A stretch of 64,000 bases of DNA from Eubacterium plexicaudatum ASF492 (GCF_000364225.2 NZ_AQFT02000001.1:1364001-1428000), one strand, 5' to 3'. Counted from the first letter of the stretch, positions 1-10,743 are shown. Numbers and translations: made by a program. The notes: a model not told the origin generated them from the sequence alone.

Positions 1-2
1 TC

Positions 3-1037
3 AACAATATGTGCATGCTGCTGGCAGTCGGTCTGGTTATTTTATACCGTCTGCATCCGGATAAGGCCGTACGTCAGTACGAGATCGCCGTAGCCGCGGT
101 TGTTATTACAATGATCATACCGCTCTTTATTCACAAGCTGCATTTTCTGGACAGGCTGACATGGCTGTATGCGATTATTGGCATTGCACTGCTTTCCGCG
201 GTGGCGGTGCTTGGTTCGGCCAGTTATGGAGCAAAGCTTTCGTTTCGGATTGCGGGTATCGCGATACAGCCGTCCGAGTTTGTTAAAATTTTGTTTGTTT
301 TTTGTGTGGCGTCTATGCTGGCAAAATCTACAGCGTTTTCCCAGGTATGCAAAGCGACTGCCGTAGCTGCCGTTCATGTGCTTGTACTTGTCGTCTCCAA
401 AGATCTTGGCGCCGCTTTAATCTTTTTTATGACATACCTTGTAATGCTGTATGTGGCAACCCGCAATCCGCTTTATTTTATAAGCGGGCTGCTATGTGGG
501 AGCGCAGCTTCCGTCGTAGCGTATAAATTGTTTCGACATGTACGGGTACGTGTAACGGCATGGAAGGATCCGCTGTCCGTTTTGGATAATGAGGGCTATC
601 AGGTCTGTCAGTCGCTGTTTGCCATTGGTACCGGAGGGTGGTTTGGCATGGGGCTGTATCAGGGAATGCCCAATAAAATCCCGATTGTGGAAGAGGATTT
701 TGTATTTGCGGCGGTGTCCGAGGAGTTGGGCGGTATTTTTGCCGTCTGCCTGATTATGGTATGCGCCAGCTGCTATCTGATGTTTTTAAATATCGCGATG
801 CAGATGCGCGATCCGTTTTACAAGCTGATCGCACTGGGGCTTGGCACGGTATATGGATTTCAGGTGTTTTTAACGATCGGTGGTGTTATCAAATTTATTC
901 CGTCGACGGGCGTAACGCTGCCGCTTGTCAGCTATGGCGGAAGTTCCCTGCTCAGCACGTTTATGATCTTTGCGGTTATTCAGGGGCTGTATATTTTAAG
1001 AGAAGATGAAGAAACGGATGAAAGGTTGATTTCATGA
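3..1037 (+). CDS. SEDS-family peptidoglycan polymerase (FtsW/RodA/SpoVE), 5' end outside window
   Basis: This is a multi-pass membrane protein that polymerises glycan strands from lipid II together with a class B PBP. The open frame runs into the left edge, so the true start lies upstream. Hydrophobic segments cover most of the 343 visible residues. Family signatures are QPSEFVK near residue 85 and the C-terminal TLPLVSYGGSSLL near residue 305. The next gene encodes a class B PBP and its corrected start overlaps this stop by ATGA, which fits a co-translated SEDS/PBP pair. RodA-like and FtsW-like members cannot be separated from this fragment. Confidence 0.93.
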   Translation, partial: NNMCMLLAVGLVILYRLHPDKAVRQYEIAVAAVVITMIIPLFIHKLHFLDRLTWLYAIIGIALLSAVAVLGSASYGAKLSFRIAGIAIQPSEFVKILFVFCVASMLAKSTAFSQVCKATAVAAVHVLVLVVSKDLGAALIFFMTYLVMLYVATRNPLYFISGLLCGSAASVVAYKLFRHVRVRVTAWKDPLSVLDNEGYQVCQSLFAIGTGGWFGMGLYQGMPNKIPIVEEDFVFAAVSEELGGIFAVCLIMVCASCYLMFLNIAMQMRDPFYKLIALGLGTVYGFQVFLTIGGVIKFIPSTGVTLPLVSYGGSSLLSTFMIFAVIQGLYILREDEETDERLIS

Positions 1038-2571
1038 AAAAGATGCGGTAAAAAGAAACGGCAGAAAGGCAGATTTGGAAGAAGCGGAAGAAAGACAGCG
1101 AAAAAAAGAGGTTGAAAAACTGCTGCGCCAAAATCAGCGAAAAAAACAGAACGAAGTCATAAAAAATTCGGTCAGAAACCGGGAATTTGCGGTTGTTACC
1201 TATTTGTTTCTGGGGATATTTTTAGGCATGATTGCTTATTTTGCCTACTTTCAGGTGGAAAAAAGCGAAGCGTTTATTAACAGTCCATACAATGCCAGGC
1301 AGGATGCGTTTGCAGACCGGATTCGGCGCGGTGATATTGTATCCGCACAGGGAGACGTACTTGCAACAACGAAAACGGCATCGGACGGCACGGAATCCAG
1401 AAGTTATCCATACGGCAGAATGTTTGCACATGTGGTCGGGTTTGCGACAAACGGAAAATCAGGGATAGAATCGCTGGATAATTTTCAGCTTTTGCGTTCG
1501 CATGCGTTTTTTACAGAAAAAATATGGAATGAACTGCAGGGAAAGAAAAATATCGGCGATACGGTCGTAACAACACTGGACGTAGATGTGCAGAAAGCGG
1601 CCTATGACGCGCTTGGCAGCAACCGGGGAGCGGTCATCGCCATGCAGCCTTCTACCGGTAAAATACTGGCAATGGTATCCGGACCGGATTTTGATCCGAA
1701 TACGATCGCATCGGACTGGGACAGCATTACGACTGAAAGCGAACATTCGTCCGTGCTGCTCAATCGCGTGACGCAGGGGCTGTATCCGCCGGGTTCTACT
1801 TTTAAGATTTTTACGCTGCTCGAATATATGAAAGAAAATAAAAACTACAAAAGCTATGGCTATCAATGCAGCGGAAACTTAAGTGAAGACGGAAATGTGA
1901 TTCATTGTTTTGGAAATGCCGTGCATGGGCAGGAAGATTTACAGACCGCTTTTGCACATTCCTGCAATACCTCGTTTTCCGATATCGGTCTGTCGCTGAA
2001 TCTGAATAAATTTCACGCAACAAACGAAAAATTGCTGTTTAACCAGGAGCTTCCATGCGATCTGCCTTATAAAAAAAGCAGCTATACGCTGACGGAAGAC
2101 GCATCGGTATGGGATATTGTACAGACTTCCATCGGGCAGGGGAAAACGCTTGTCACGCCTTATCATATGGCGCTTGTCATGTCTGCGATCAACAACGGTG
2201 GTGTCTTGATGAAGCCTTATCTGATTGATAAGGTAACAAATTATGAAGGCACGGAAGTGTCCGCAAATGCGCCGCAGGCATATGCGCAGCTGCTGACGGC
2301 AAAAAAAGCGAAAACACTCAGACAGTATTTGCGGGAAGTCGTAACACGGGGAACGGCGACCGCATTAAACGGACAAAGCTATACGGCAGCCGGAAAGACC
2401 GGATCGGCCGAATTTACAAGTGCAAAAGACAGTCATGCGTGGTTTGTCGGGTATGCGTCAAAGGATGGAAGTAAAGACCTTGTTGTGTCTGTAGTGATAG
2501 AAGGGGCAGGCACCGGAGGCGCTTATGCGGTACCCGTGGCCAAGGCGGTATTTGATGCGTATTTTTCGTAG
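1034..2571 (+). CDS. class B penicillin-binding protein (PbpA-like transpeptidase)
   Basis: This D,D-transpeptidase cross-links peptidoglycan outside the membrane. It has one N-terminal transmembrane helix (about residues 40-60 of the long form), then a transpeptidase domain with the three active-site motifs STFK, SCN and KTGSAEF. The uninterrupted frame has only a TTG at 1075 as start. Adding one A to the A5 run at 1036-1040 joins it to the ATG at 1034, which overlaps the SEDS stop (ATGA) and gives an MKKDAVKRNGRKADLEE beginning. I therefore prefer 1034 and regard the break as a missing base. Length is typical of PbpA-type proteins paired with RodA. An FtsI role is possible. Confidence 0.9.
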
Positions 2572-2639
2572 GTACTGCCGGCTGCACGCAATACGGACGG
2601 TTTTTATTTTTTCAAAATGAAAAAAGAGACACGATTTTC

Positions 2640-2668
2640 TTGCATGTGAATCAAAAAAGGGGTATACT
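2640..2668 (+). promoter_or_regulatory. sigma-A-type promoter for the NUDIX gene
   Basis: TTGCAT at 2640-2645 and TATACT at 2663-2668 are separated by 17 nt and lie 70 nt before the NUDIX start. Confidence 0.6.
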
Positions 2669-2737
2669 ACTGAATAGCTATTTGTTTTCAGGCACTGTCC
2701 GGTACCTGAGACGAGAACCACATCAGGAGGTGTTGTA

Positions 2738-3295
2738 ATGATAGAAGCAACGAGTTGTGGTGGTGTGGTAATATTCCGTGGTAAGATTCTGCTGCTATAT
2801 AAAAATTACAAGAATAAATATGAAGGGTGGGTTCTTCCAAAGGGAACCGTGGAGCAAGGCGAAGATTACAAAGAGACAGCGGCCCGCGAGGTGTTGGAAG
2901 AGACCGGCGTAAGTGCGGCGATTATCAAATACATTGGTAAAAGCCAGTATACGTTTAATGTACCGGAGGATACGGTGGAAAAGGAAGTTCACTGGTATCT
3001 GATGATGGCGGACAATTATTACAGCAAGCCACAATGGGAGGAATATTTTGTCGACTCCGGTTACTATAAGTTTCATGAAGCTTACCATCTGCTGAAATTT
3101 TCAAATGAAAAGCAGATACTGGAACAGGCTTACAATGAATATCTCAGCTTGAAAAAGAGTAATCTGTGGGGAAGCAAAAATATTTCTAAGGGGTTTTTGA
3201 GTATGAGAAATACTGCAGCGTATTTGCAGCCTGTGATTGCGATACGCTACGTACAAAAGGACTGTGTATTTTCCGGTCCTTTTGTAAAAAAATAG
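2738..3295 (+). CDS. NUDIX hydrolase
   Basis: This NUDIX-fold enzyme hydrolyses a nucleoside diphosphate linked to another group; the substrate is not predictable here. The Nudix box (GX5EX7REUXEEXGU) is complete at about residues 36-58, containing GEDYKET and REVLEETGV. The protein is 185 aa, longer than a minimal 130-150 aa Nudix domain, with an extra C-terminal stretch after about residue 140. The start is ATG after AGGAGG (CAGGAGGTGTTGTAATG), and a separate promoter precedes it. Confidence 0.9.
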   Translation: MIEATSCGGVVIFRGKILLLYKNYKNKYEGWVLPKGTVEQGEDYKETAAREVLEETGVSAAIIKYIGKSQYTFNVPEDTVEKEVHWYLMMADNYYSKPQWEEYFVDSGYYKFHEAYHLLKFSNEKQILEQAYNEYLSLKKSNLWGSKNISKGFLSMRNTAAYLQPVIAIRYVQKDCVFSGPFVKK

Positions 3296-3380
3296 CGAAT
3301 CCATATATATCCAATACAGGATACATCAGGTATATGGTAGTTTGGCTGAACAAAAAGCAGAAATGCCGTAAGGAGTCCGG

Positions 3381-3719
3381 ATGATTTGGTATGAAAATTT
3401 ATATATTGGGGAAAGTATCCCTAAGAAAGAGGCAAAGATCAGACGTTTAAAATGGAAAATCAATCATAATAAGTGCCTGACGAATGCTTTTCTGATCGTG
3501 TTGTGCAGATATGGGGAAAATCTGCTGGAAATTATTCCGGCCGTAGAGCTTCGGCAGAAGGCGTATCCAAAGCAGAATCTGTATGTTGTCGGACTGGCGA
3601 AAGGCTATGACGATGCACTTAAGACAGCGGTGGATATTGTGACGGATGTATATAAAAAAACAGGTGGATTTCAGGTGAAACGTTATATTCTGCAGCAAAA
3701 GGCAGGTGATCTTACATGA
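3381..3719 (+). CDS. conserved hypothetical protein upstream of DUF2953 protein
   Basis: This is a 112-residue soluble protein that I cannot assign to a named family. It is basic at the N-terminus (residues 14-30) and has no signal peptide or membrane segment. AAGGAGT precedes the ATG by 5 nt. Its stop overlaps the start of the DUF2953 gene by 4 nt, so the two are probably translated together. No catalytic motif is visible. Confidence 0.7.
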   Translation: MIWYENLYIGESIPKKEAKIRRLKWKINHNKCLTNAFLIVLCRYGENLLEIIPAVELRQKAYPKQNLYVVGLAKGYDDALKTAVDIVTDVYKKTGGFQVKRYILQQKAGDLT

Positions 3720-4778
3720 TAAAAGCAGTCGGACTGTTTTTGCTGCTGCTGTTAAAAATTGTGGGATGGGCGCTGCTGATCCTGCTGCTTGTACTGCTCG
3801 CCGTTTGCCTGCTCGTTTTGTTTGTTCCGGTTCGTTATGACGTGCTGGTGCACAGCGAACGCATTAATCCTATAGCGAATCTGCGGCTGCGGCTGAAAGT
3901 GAACTGGCTGTTGCATTTTATACGCGTTGCCGTCGCCTATGGACCCGGCGGGCTTTCCTGGCAGATTCGGGTGGCAGGAGTGGATATACCAAAACTGCTG
4001 GCACGACGCGCAGAGAAAAAAAGGCGAAACGCAGACAAACAAAAACGAACTCCGATAACAGGAGAAAAGAGGAGGCAAAAACGCCGCCGGATCGTTTTGA
4101 TATGTCGTTATCGGATCCGGAACTTGAGCCGGAATTAAAAGAAGAAAAGCCGGAAACTTTGGAAACACAGGTTATGGAAAAAACCGAATCCGCTTCAATA
4201 CCGCCGGATTCGGAATCTGAAAATAAGATGGCGGTCGATCCGCTTTTATCCGAACGAACGGCAAAAAAGGCGGATCACGAGAAAGTTCGCAAAACCAAAA
4301 AACAGAAACCAAAAACAAAAAATAAAAAACAGAAAGCAAAGTCAGAAACCGCACAACAGGAGTCATCCGATGCGCCAAAGTCCGGTATCTTTGCCAAAGT
4401 CCGCACGTGGATTCGGCGGCTGCATAAGGAGTATACGGACGAGGTCAACCGTCATGCGGTCGGTCATTTATGGACGGAGATTTTAAACCTTTTGCGCAGT
4501 TACAGACCAAGAAAACTGAAAGCAGATGTTTCTTTTTCACTTGCAGATCCGGCGCTCACGGGTGCCATAACCGGCCTGATCAGTCTGATACCTGTTATTT
4601 ACCGCTATCCGTGTACGATAGAGCCGGATTTTACAGCTGAAAAACCGTATGTGGAAGGTGAGATAGCGGCATGCGGCAAAGTAACGGTATTTGTTTTTGT
4701 GTGCGGCGCAATCAGGCTGCTGCGGGATAAAAATTTATGCAGGTTGTCCGCCGGCTGTTGAAACGGGGCGGTACGTAA
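3716..4778 (+). CDS. DUF2953 domain protein, broken by two frameshifts
   Basis: The N-terminus is a strong membrane anchor (about residues 3-38, Leu-rich) followed by VPVRYDV, typical of DUF2953 proteins of sporulating Clostridia. A long Lys/Glu-rich low-complexity linker follows, then a domain with TGAITGLISLIP and IEPDF. Two breaks are visible. One at the A7 run near 4015-4021 moves the frame after EKK. One at TTT near 4733 moves it for the last 17 codons, so the reading ends at the TAA at 4776 instead of 4761. Adding one base at each restores a protein of about 354 aa. Function is unknown; neighbour GerW suggests a sporulation-time role (inference). Confidence 0.75.
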
Positions 4779-4827
4779 TGGCCTAGTATAATCGGAACTT
4801 ATTAAAACCAAAACAGGAGGAAAACAG

Positions 4828-5235
4828 ATGTCAGATAACAGTTTCAGCACAACTGTCGCATCCTTATTCAAAGGAATGGACAGCTTTATTACAACCAAAA
4901 CAGTCGTAGGAGATGCCGTTCATATCGGTGAGACGATAATCCTTCCGCTTGTAGATGTATCGTTTGGTGTGGCGGCAGGTGCATTTACCGGAGAGAACAA
5001 AAACAATGGCGGCGGCGGTATGGGCGGAAAGATTACGCCAAGCGCTGTGCTTGTCATTCAAAATGGTACGACAAAGCTTGTAAATGTAAAAAATCAGGAT
5101 GGAATTACAAAGATTCTGGATATGATTCCGGATTTTGTAAATAAATTTACCTCCAAAGAAAAAGATACGCAGGCAGACCCGGAGGCGCAGAAAAAGCTGC
5201 GGACGCATTGGAAAGCCAGCTTGGAGACGCGCTGA
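4828..5235 (+). CDS. gerW: GerW/YtfJ family sporulation protein
   Basis: This 135-residue protein belongs to the YtfJ/GerW family, known in Bacillus as a forespore protein needed for normal germination. Family features are ETIILPLVDVSFG at about residues 32-44, a Gly-rich loop (GGGGMGG) near 62, and PSAVLVIQNG near 72. An AGGAGG lies 8 nt before the ATG, and a TATAAT at 4787 could be a -10 element. A hairpin at 5276 follows the gene. Confidence 0.9.
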   Translation: MSDNSFSTTVASLFKGMDSFITTKTVVGDAVHIGETIILPLVDVSFGVAAGAFTGENKNNGGGGMGGKITPSAVLVIQNGTTKLVNVKNQDGITKILDMIPDFVNKFTSKEKDTQADPEAQKKLRTHWKASLETR

Positions 5236-5275
5236 ATGAAAAATATCGGAATAATATACGGTAATTGGCAAAACC

Positions 5276-5340
5276 ACGGAGACTGGCAGAAACGGATATG
5301 GAATCTTTTTTGTCAGTCTCCGTTTGCGTTATCTTTTGCA
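5276..5340 (+). terminator. probable terminator after gerW
   Basis: A 13-nt arm starting ACGGAGACTG at 5276-5288 pairs with TGTCAGTCTCCGT at 5311-5323. The T tract after it is interrupted, so strength is uncertain. Confidence 0.5.
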
Positions 5341-5352
5341 AAAACGGCCTGT

Positions 5353-5490
5353 TTATCCGCAGAACAGGTTATATCCGCAGATCAACAGTGTAAAAATAAT
5401 AAATATGGCAAGCCATATGCTTTCTAAAAACAGCATAATGGCCATGCCGACTGCAATCCAGAACATGGCAAAACCACATATTTTTTTCAT
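5353..5490 (-). CDS. small two-helix membrane protein, 45 aa
   Basis: Read on the minus strand from ATG at 5490 to TAA at 5353. It begins MKKICGFAMFWIAVGMAIML and ends GYNLFCG. It has two hydrophobic stretches (about residues 6-22 and 25-40) with little between them. A weak GAAGTGA lies upstream. Similar short membrane proteins ending in YNLFCG occur in Lachnospiraceae to my recollection, but no function is known. Confidence 0.6.
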   Translation of the reverse strand: MKKICGFAMFWIAVGMAIMLFLESIWLAIFIIFTLLICGYNLFCG

Positions 5491-5564
5491 AATTCACTTC
5501 GTTTCTCAAATACACACTCTGGTGTCTTTTCTATTAATATATGTGGCAGTCTGCCATTTAGTCC

Positions 5565-5606
5565 ACAAAAAAAGCTGCGGACAGCAATAAATGCCAACAG
5601 CAGCTT
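5565..5606 (-). terminator. rho-independent terminator of rpmB
   Basis: On the minus strand, AAGCTGC (5600-5606) pairs with GCAGCTT (5572-5578), followed by a T7 run. It ends the rpmB transcript 22 nt after the stop codon. Confidence 0.75.
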
Positions 5607-5627
5607 CTTTCCATACGTTTAGAAATC

Positions 5628-5813
5628 CTACGCTCTTTCAACTTTACCGGACTTTAAGCAGGAAGTACAAACATATAATCTTTTTGTAGCTCCATTCACC
5701 TTACATCTGACAGATTTGATGTTTGGTTTGAACATTCTGTTAGATCTTCTATGTGAATGGCTCACATTGTTGCCGAAAAGAACGCTTTTTCCACAAACGG
5801 AACATTTAGCCAT
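5628..5813 (-). CDS. rpmB: 50S ribosomal protein L28
   Basis: This is a 61-residue large-subunit ribosomal protein. The start is the ATG at 5813, 7 nt after AGGAGGT, giving MAKCSVCGKSVLFGN; an upstream ATG at 5837 has no ribosome site. Two CxxC pairs (CSVCGK and CTSCLK) indicate the zinc-binding form. Divergent placement from asp23-fakA-recG is the conserved arrangement in Firmicutes. Confidence 0.97.
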   Translation of the reverse strand: MAKCSVCGKSVLFGNNVSHSHRRSNRMFKPNIKSVRCKVNGATKRLYVCTSCLKSGKVERA

Positions 5814-6051
5814 AGGAACACCTCCTTGCGTAATCAAGTGTTAAATATTAAGTCTGACGGTAATTTCAGACTTACAACATGATTATTCTATCAGAAGAGG
5901 TAGACAAATGCAAGAATAAATTCCGGAAAAATTCAATTTTTTTACAATCTTTTGAATTATGTAAAAATTATGTTTTCTTTTTTCGCAAAAGCGGTTATAA
6001 TATGTTCTAACTAGATTTTTATGAATTTATGAGAACGATTGGAGGTATGCT

Positions 6052-6410
6052 ATGAAAGGGCATTTTGAAAATGAATATGGCAGAGTGGTCATCGGAAGCG
6101 AAGTAATTGCGACGTATGCGGGTTCCGTAGCGGTAGAATGTTTTGGTATCGTAGGAATGGCGGCGGTCAATGTAAAAGACGGAATCGTCAGGTTGTTAAA
6201 AAAGATTATCTGACACATGGTATAAATGTAGTCATTGAGGAGAACAATGAGATTACGATTAATTTTCATGTAATTATTTCATATGGTGTCAGTATCAGTA
6301 CGGTAACAGACAATCTGATCGGTACGGTTCGGTATCGTGTAGAAGAATTCACAGGAATGCACATCAAAAAAATCAACATTTTTGTTGAAGGCGTTCGCGT
6401 GATTGATTAA
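6052..6410 (+). CDS. Asp23/Gls24 family envelope stress protein (YloU-like), frameshifted
   Basis: This is a 119-aa Asp23/DUF322 protein. It begins MKGHFENEYGRVVIGSEV and ends with the family pattern HIKKINIFVEGVRV. The reading is interrupted at 6190-6195: adding one A to the A6 run gives LLKKDYLTHG and continues in the frame ending at 6410. Start is ATG 6052, 6 nt after GGAGG. It lies 13 nt before the fatty acid kinase gene fakA, the conserved yloU-yloV order. Asp23 proteins are membrane-associated and linked to envelope homeostasis. Confidence 0.88.
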
Positions 6411-6423
6411 GGAGGACTTGGAA

Positions 6424-8105
6424 GTGAAAATCAATTCAATAAATGCTGCGGTTTTGGCGAAAATGTTTTTAAACGGAGCAAAAAATCTGGAATCCAAAAA
6501 GAGTGGATTAATGAGCTGAACGTATTTCCGGTTCCGGACGGAGACACCGGTACGAATATGTCAATGACGATTCTTTCGGCTGCAAAAGAAGTAAGCGCAC
6601 TGGAGCAGCCGGATATCGCGTCTATTGCCAAAGCAATTTCTTCAGGATCACTGCGCGGTGCAAGAGGAAATTCCGGGGTCATTTTATCGCAGCTGTTTCG
6701 TGGATTTACAAAGGTGATCGGAAAAGAGCAGGAGCTGACCGTTCCGGTTGTGGCCGCAGCGTTTCAAAAAGCGGTGGAAACGGCGTATAAAGCGGTTATG
6801 AAGCCGAAGGAAGGCACGATTCTTACGGTTGCAAGAGGGGCTGCGGACAAAGCGGCACAGATGGCGGAAGAGACGGATGATCTTGTCTGCTTTTTGGAAG
6901 AGGTGATCAAAGAAGCGGAACGTGTGCTGAAAAAGACACCGGATATGCTTCCGGTATTAAAACAGGCAGGCGTTGTAGACTCCGGCGGCCAGGGTCTGGT
7001 TGTGATTTTACAGGGGACTTTTGACGCGCTGCTTGGCAGAGAGATTGATACGACGATTGAAGCAGGACTGTCCCCGGAGGTCAGAAAGATTACAAAAGAG
7101 ACGGAAGCGGAAATTAAATTTGGCTATTGTACGGAATTTATTATCGTATTAAACGATCCGCTGACCGATCAGGAAGAGCGGAAATATAAAGCATTTTTGG
7201 AATCCATTGGTGACTCGATCGTGGTTGTAGCTGACGATGAAATCGTAAAGACCCATGTACATACCAATGATCCGGGATTAGCGATCCAGGAAGCATTGAC
7301 ACATGGTTCTTTGAGCAAAATAAAAATTGACAATATGCGGGAAGAGCATCAGGAACGTCTGATCAAAGATGCCCAAAAGCTGGCCGCACAGCAGGCAGAA
7401 GCAAAAACGGCACAAAAGCAGGAGCTGTCAAAAGAGCAGGAACACAAAGATATCGGCTTTATCGCCGTATCTGTCGGAGAAGGACTGAGCGAAGTCTTCC
7501 GCGGGCTGGGAGCCGACCATATGATCGAAGGCGGCCAGACGATGAATCCGAGTACGGAGGATATTTTAAATGCCATTGCACAGGTTCCGGCAGATCATAT
7601 ATTTGTACTGCCGAACAATAAAAATATTATTCTGGCAGCCAATCAGGCAGCGGCTTTGTCCGAAGAAAAACAGGTACACGTCATTCCAACGAAGACGATT
7701 CCGCAGGGAATTACCGCGCTGATTAATTTTATTCCGGAACAGTCCGCAGAAGAAAACGAGTCGCGTATGTTAGAAGAGATTAAAAATGTGAAGACCGGGC
7801 AGGTTACCTATGCGGTACGTGATACGGTTATCGATGATAAGGAAATCCGTCAGGACGACTATATGGGCATTGGAGACAAGACCATTCTCGCAGTCGGAAA
7901 AGAACTGGAGCAGGTAACGCTGGAAATGGCAGAAAGTATGATTGACGACGATGCGGCAATTGTGAGCATTTATTACGGAGAAGAAGTCAAAGAGGATGAC
8001 GCGACCGCGATTGCAGAGAAAATTATGGCAGGCCATGATGATCTGGAAGTGGAAGTACAGTATGGCGGACAGCCGATATACTATTATCTGATTTCCGTAG
8101 AATAG
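6424..8105 (+). CDS. fakA: fatty acid kinase catalytic subunit FakA (DAK2 domain, YloV), frameshifted
   Basis: FakA phosphorylates fatty acids delivered by a FakB/DegV carrier, feeding phospholipid synthesis. The N-terminal DhaL/DAK2 domain carries the nucleotide/Mg site FPVPDGDTGTNM and later SGSLRGARGNSGV. The C-terminal part (from about residue 300) resembles the FakA/DegV-like region. The first 22 codons (GTG at 6424, after TAAGGAGGAC) are in a different frame; one added A in the A5 run near 6498 joins them as SKKEWINELNVFPVPDG. Restored length is about 560 aa, normal for the family. asp23 precedes and recG follows. Confidence 0.93.
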
Positions 8106-8109
8106 GCCG

Positions 8110-10174
8110 GTGGATTCCATGGAGATTACGACACCGATCAGCGGCGTAAAAGGCGTGGGAGCAAAGACCGAACAGCTGTTTCAAAAAACAGGAGTATACA
8201 CCGTTGGTGATATACTCCTTCGTTTTCCACGGGAATATACCAAATTTCCGGCGCCGGTGGAGATTGACGAAGCCGTGGCCGGAAGAAAGCAGGCGGTTAT
8301 TTTTCGTGTGGATGCGCCGGTTATCGTTAAGCGGACAAGGTCCATGCAGCTTGCAATTTTAACCGGTACGTACCGCAGCAAAAAAATGGAATGTCTGTGG
8401 TTTCGCATGCCATATGTGCGCAATACGCTTATAAAAGGGCAGACATTCATTTTGTATGGCAGCGTGCAGGAAAAAGGCGGTCTGCTTTCAATGGAACAGC
8501 CGGTGATCTATACACCACAACAGTATGAGGCGGTTGCGGATTCCCTGCAGCCGATTTACGGCCTGACAGCGCACCTTACGAACAATCTGTATAAAAAAAC
8601 GCTGCGCATGGTACTGGAAGAAGGAATGTTGTTACATGATTATCTGCCTGTGGAGACCAAGAAAACATTTGAACTGGCGGAATATAATTATGCGGTTTCT
8701 CAGATTCATTTTCCAAAAGATTTTGATACGTTAGCACAGGCACGCAAGCGGCTGGTGTTTGATGAATTTTTTCTGTTTTATTATATATGCGGCTGCAAAA
8801 AGAACAGGGGCAGAAACTGGAAAATATATATGCGTTTCGAGAAGAAGACCTGTTTACACCGCTGCTTTCAAAGCTGCCGTACAAGCTGACCAATGCTCAG
8901 CTGCGTGTGCTTGCCGATATTCGAAAAGATCTGCGCGGACCATATATTATGCAGCGGCTTGTCCAGGGTGACGTTGGCTCCGGCAAGACGATTGTAGCAT
9001 TTCTCGCCATGTATCTGGCATCTGCCAGCGGTTATCAGTCGGCAATTATGGCGCCGACCGAAGTGCTTGCTTCACAGCATTATGAGACGTTTGCGCAGTA
9101 CATAGAACTGTTTGGCATTCAAACACATCTCGTGCTTTTGACCGGCGCAATGACAGCAAAGCAGAAGCGGCGGGCGTATGAGCGGATGCAGCTGTTTCCG
9201 GATGCGATGATCGTCGGGACACATGCGCTGTTTCAGGAAAAAGCGGTTTATGACAACCTGGCGCTTGTGATTACGGATGAACAGCACCGGTTCGGTGTCA
9301 GACAGCGGGAGACGTTTTCCTTAAAAGGAGAAAGTCCGCATATTCTTGTAATGAGCGCAACGCCGATTCCGCGTACGCTTGCCATTATTTTATACGGGGA
9401 TTTGGATATATCGGTAATAGACGAAGTTCCGGCCAGACGTCTTCCGATTAAAAACTGTGTCGTCGGCAGCGGCTGGCGTCCAAACGCTTATGAATTCATA
9501 CGAAAAGAAATAGAGGCCGGACATCAGGCATATGTGATCTGTCCGCTTGTGGAAGCGAGTGAACATGCGGAAGGGGAAAATGTTACGGATTACAGTGAAA
9601 AATTAAAACAGGCGCTTCCGTCCGACGTAGAAGTGGCCTTTTTACATGGAAAAATGCGATCGGACATGAAGCATAAAATTATGGAGTCTTTTGCGGCAAA
9701 TGAAATTCAGGTACTGGTATCTACGACAGTCGTGGAAGTAGGCGTAAATGTGCCAAACGCAACGGTTATGATGATTGAAGACGCACAGCGGTTCGGACTC
9801 GCACAGCTGCATCAGCTGCGCGGACGTGTAGGCCGTGGAGACGCGCAGTCCTACTGTATTATGATCAATACATCGGATGCAAAAGCTCCTGCAAAAGACT
9901 GGACGTGCTGAACCGGACGAACGACGGATTTCGGATTGCCAGCGAGGATTTAAAGCTGCGCGGGCCCGGAGACTTTTTCGGCATCCGTCAAAGTGGAGAT
10001 ATGGAGTTTCAGCTGGCCGATATCTACCAGGATGCCAAAGTACTGCAGCAGGCATCGGAAGAGGTAACAAGAATTTTAGATTGTGACAGAGAGCTGGCGC
10101 TGCCGGAACATGAGGGACTTTTAAGAAAAGCGGAAGAGTATTTTGAAAGGCAGATGGAAAGGCTGAACTTGTAA
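8110..10174 (+). CDS. recG: ATP-dependent DNA helicase RecG, two frameshifts
   Basis: RecG reverses stalled replication forks and branch-migrates Holliday junctions. The N-terminal wedge domain contains GVKGVGAKT and an OB fold. The helicase core has Walker A GDVGSGKT, DEQHRFG (the RecG form of motif II) and QLRGRVGRG. The frame breaks near 8765 (T6 run, one T missing) and near 9893 (A4 run, one A missing, giving KRLDVLNRTNDGF). Restored length is about 688 aa, usual for RecG. GTG 8110 or ATG 8119 are both possible starts; MEITTPISGVKGVG from 8119 resembles the family N-terminus. It belongs to the asp23-fakA operon and ends at a strong hairpin. Confidence 0.94.
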
Positions 10175-10194
10175 TTTGATACATTCGTTATCAA

Positions 10195-10250
10195 AGAAAA
10201 AAGGACTGACACATGGAGAAAAGATTCTCGGTGTATCAGTCCTTTTTTCA
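10195..10250. terminator. bidirectional terminator between recG and SASP genes
   Basis: AAAAAAGGACTGA and TCAGTCCTTTTTT form a long stem with A and T tracts on both sides, serving recG (plus) and the convergent SASP gene (minus). Confidence 0.85.
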
Positions 10251-10332
10251 TGTTTGACCACAGCAGCCGGTGCACGTCATCGTTTGGTAAGCAGTATCTG
10301 CCGTGGCATATTCAGACAGGTTTGGAATCGGA

Positions 10333-10538
10333 TTATTCTTCTCCTGCCATCTGTTTTTCCTGGGCTTCAATCATCTTTTCACCATATAACCACCCACGGA
10401 ACCGTTCTGACGAGAAGTCAGATCACCGTTATAACCCTTTTTCAGCGGTACACCGAGTTCGTCTGCGACCTCGTATTTGAAACGGTTTAATGCTTCCTTT
10501 GCTTCCGGTACTGCGTTCTGATTAGAATGATTACTCAT
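10333..10538 (-). CDS. alpha/beta-type small acid-soluble spore protein, frameshifted
   Basis: SASPs coat and protect DNA in dormant spores and are degraded by GPR at germination. Reading from ATG 10538 (AGGAGG 9 nt upstream) gives MSNHSNQNAVPEAKEAL, then FKYEVADELGV (the GPR-cleavage region) and GDLTSRQNGSVGGYMV. The frame stops early, but one added A at the TTTT (10376-10379, plus strand) yields VKKMIEAQEKQMAGEE and a 68-aa protein of normal size. The upstream inverted repeat GTAAAC/GTTTAC near 10573 may be part of a forespore promoter region (inference). Confidence 0.85.
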
Positions 10539-10692
10539 AGTTAATTGCCTCCTTTTATCCTGAGTGTTGTAAACATGTTTGTTTACGAGATTATTATATC
10601 CGGCACGTTTTTTTTTACTCTGGTGATTTTTGCAAGTGCAGGGAGATTATGGTATTTGCGGTTACTGTCATTATGATTTTATTGAAAATGAC

Positions 10693-10721
10693 TTGCGGTA
10701 TCGGCACAGATACGTTACAAT
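10693..10721 (+). promoter_or_regulatory. promoter of rqcH
   Basis: TTGCGG at 10693 and TACAAT at 10716 are spaced by 17 nt, 22 nt before the coding start. Confidence 0.6.
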
Positions 10722-10743
10722 GCCGTAGAAGGGAGTGATTATT

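Noticed and set aside
5236..5590. Plus-strand frames after gerW
   Set aside because: They cross the terminator and are opposite the small minus-strand membrane protein, which has better coding features.
10176..10490. Plus-strand frame of 104 aa after recG
   Set aside because: It is antisense to the SASP gene and spans the bidirectional terminator.
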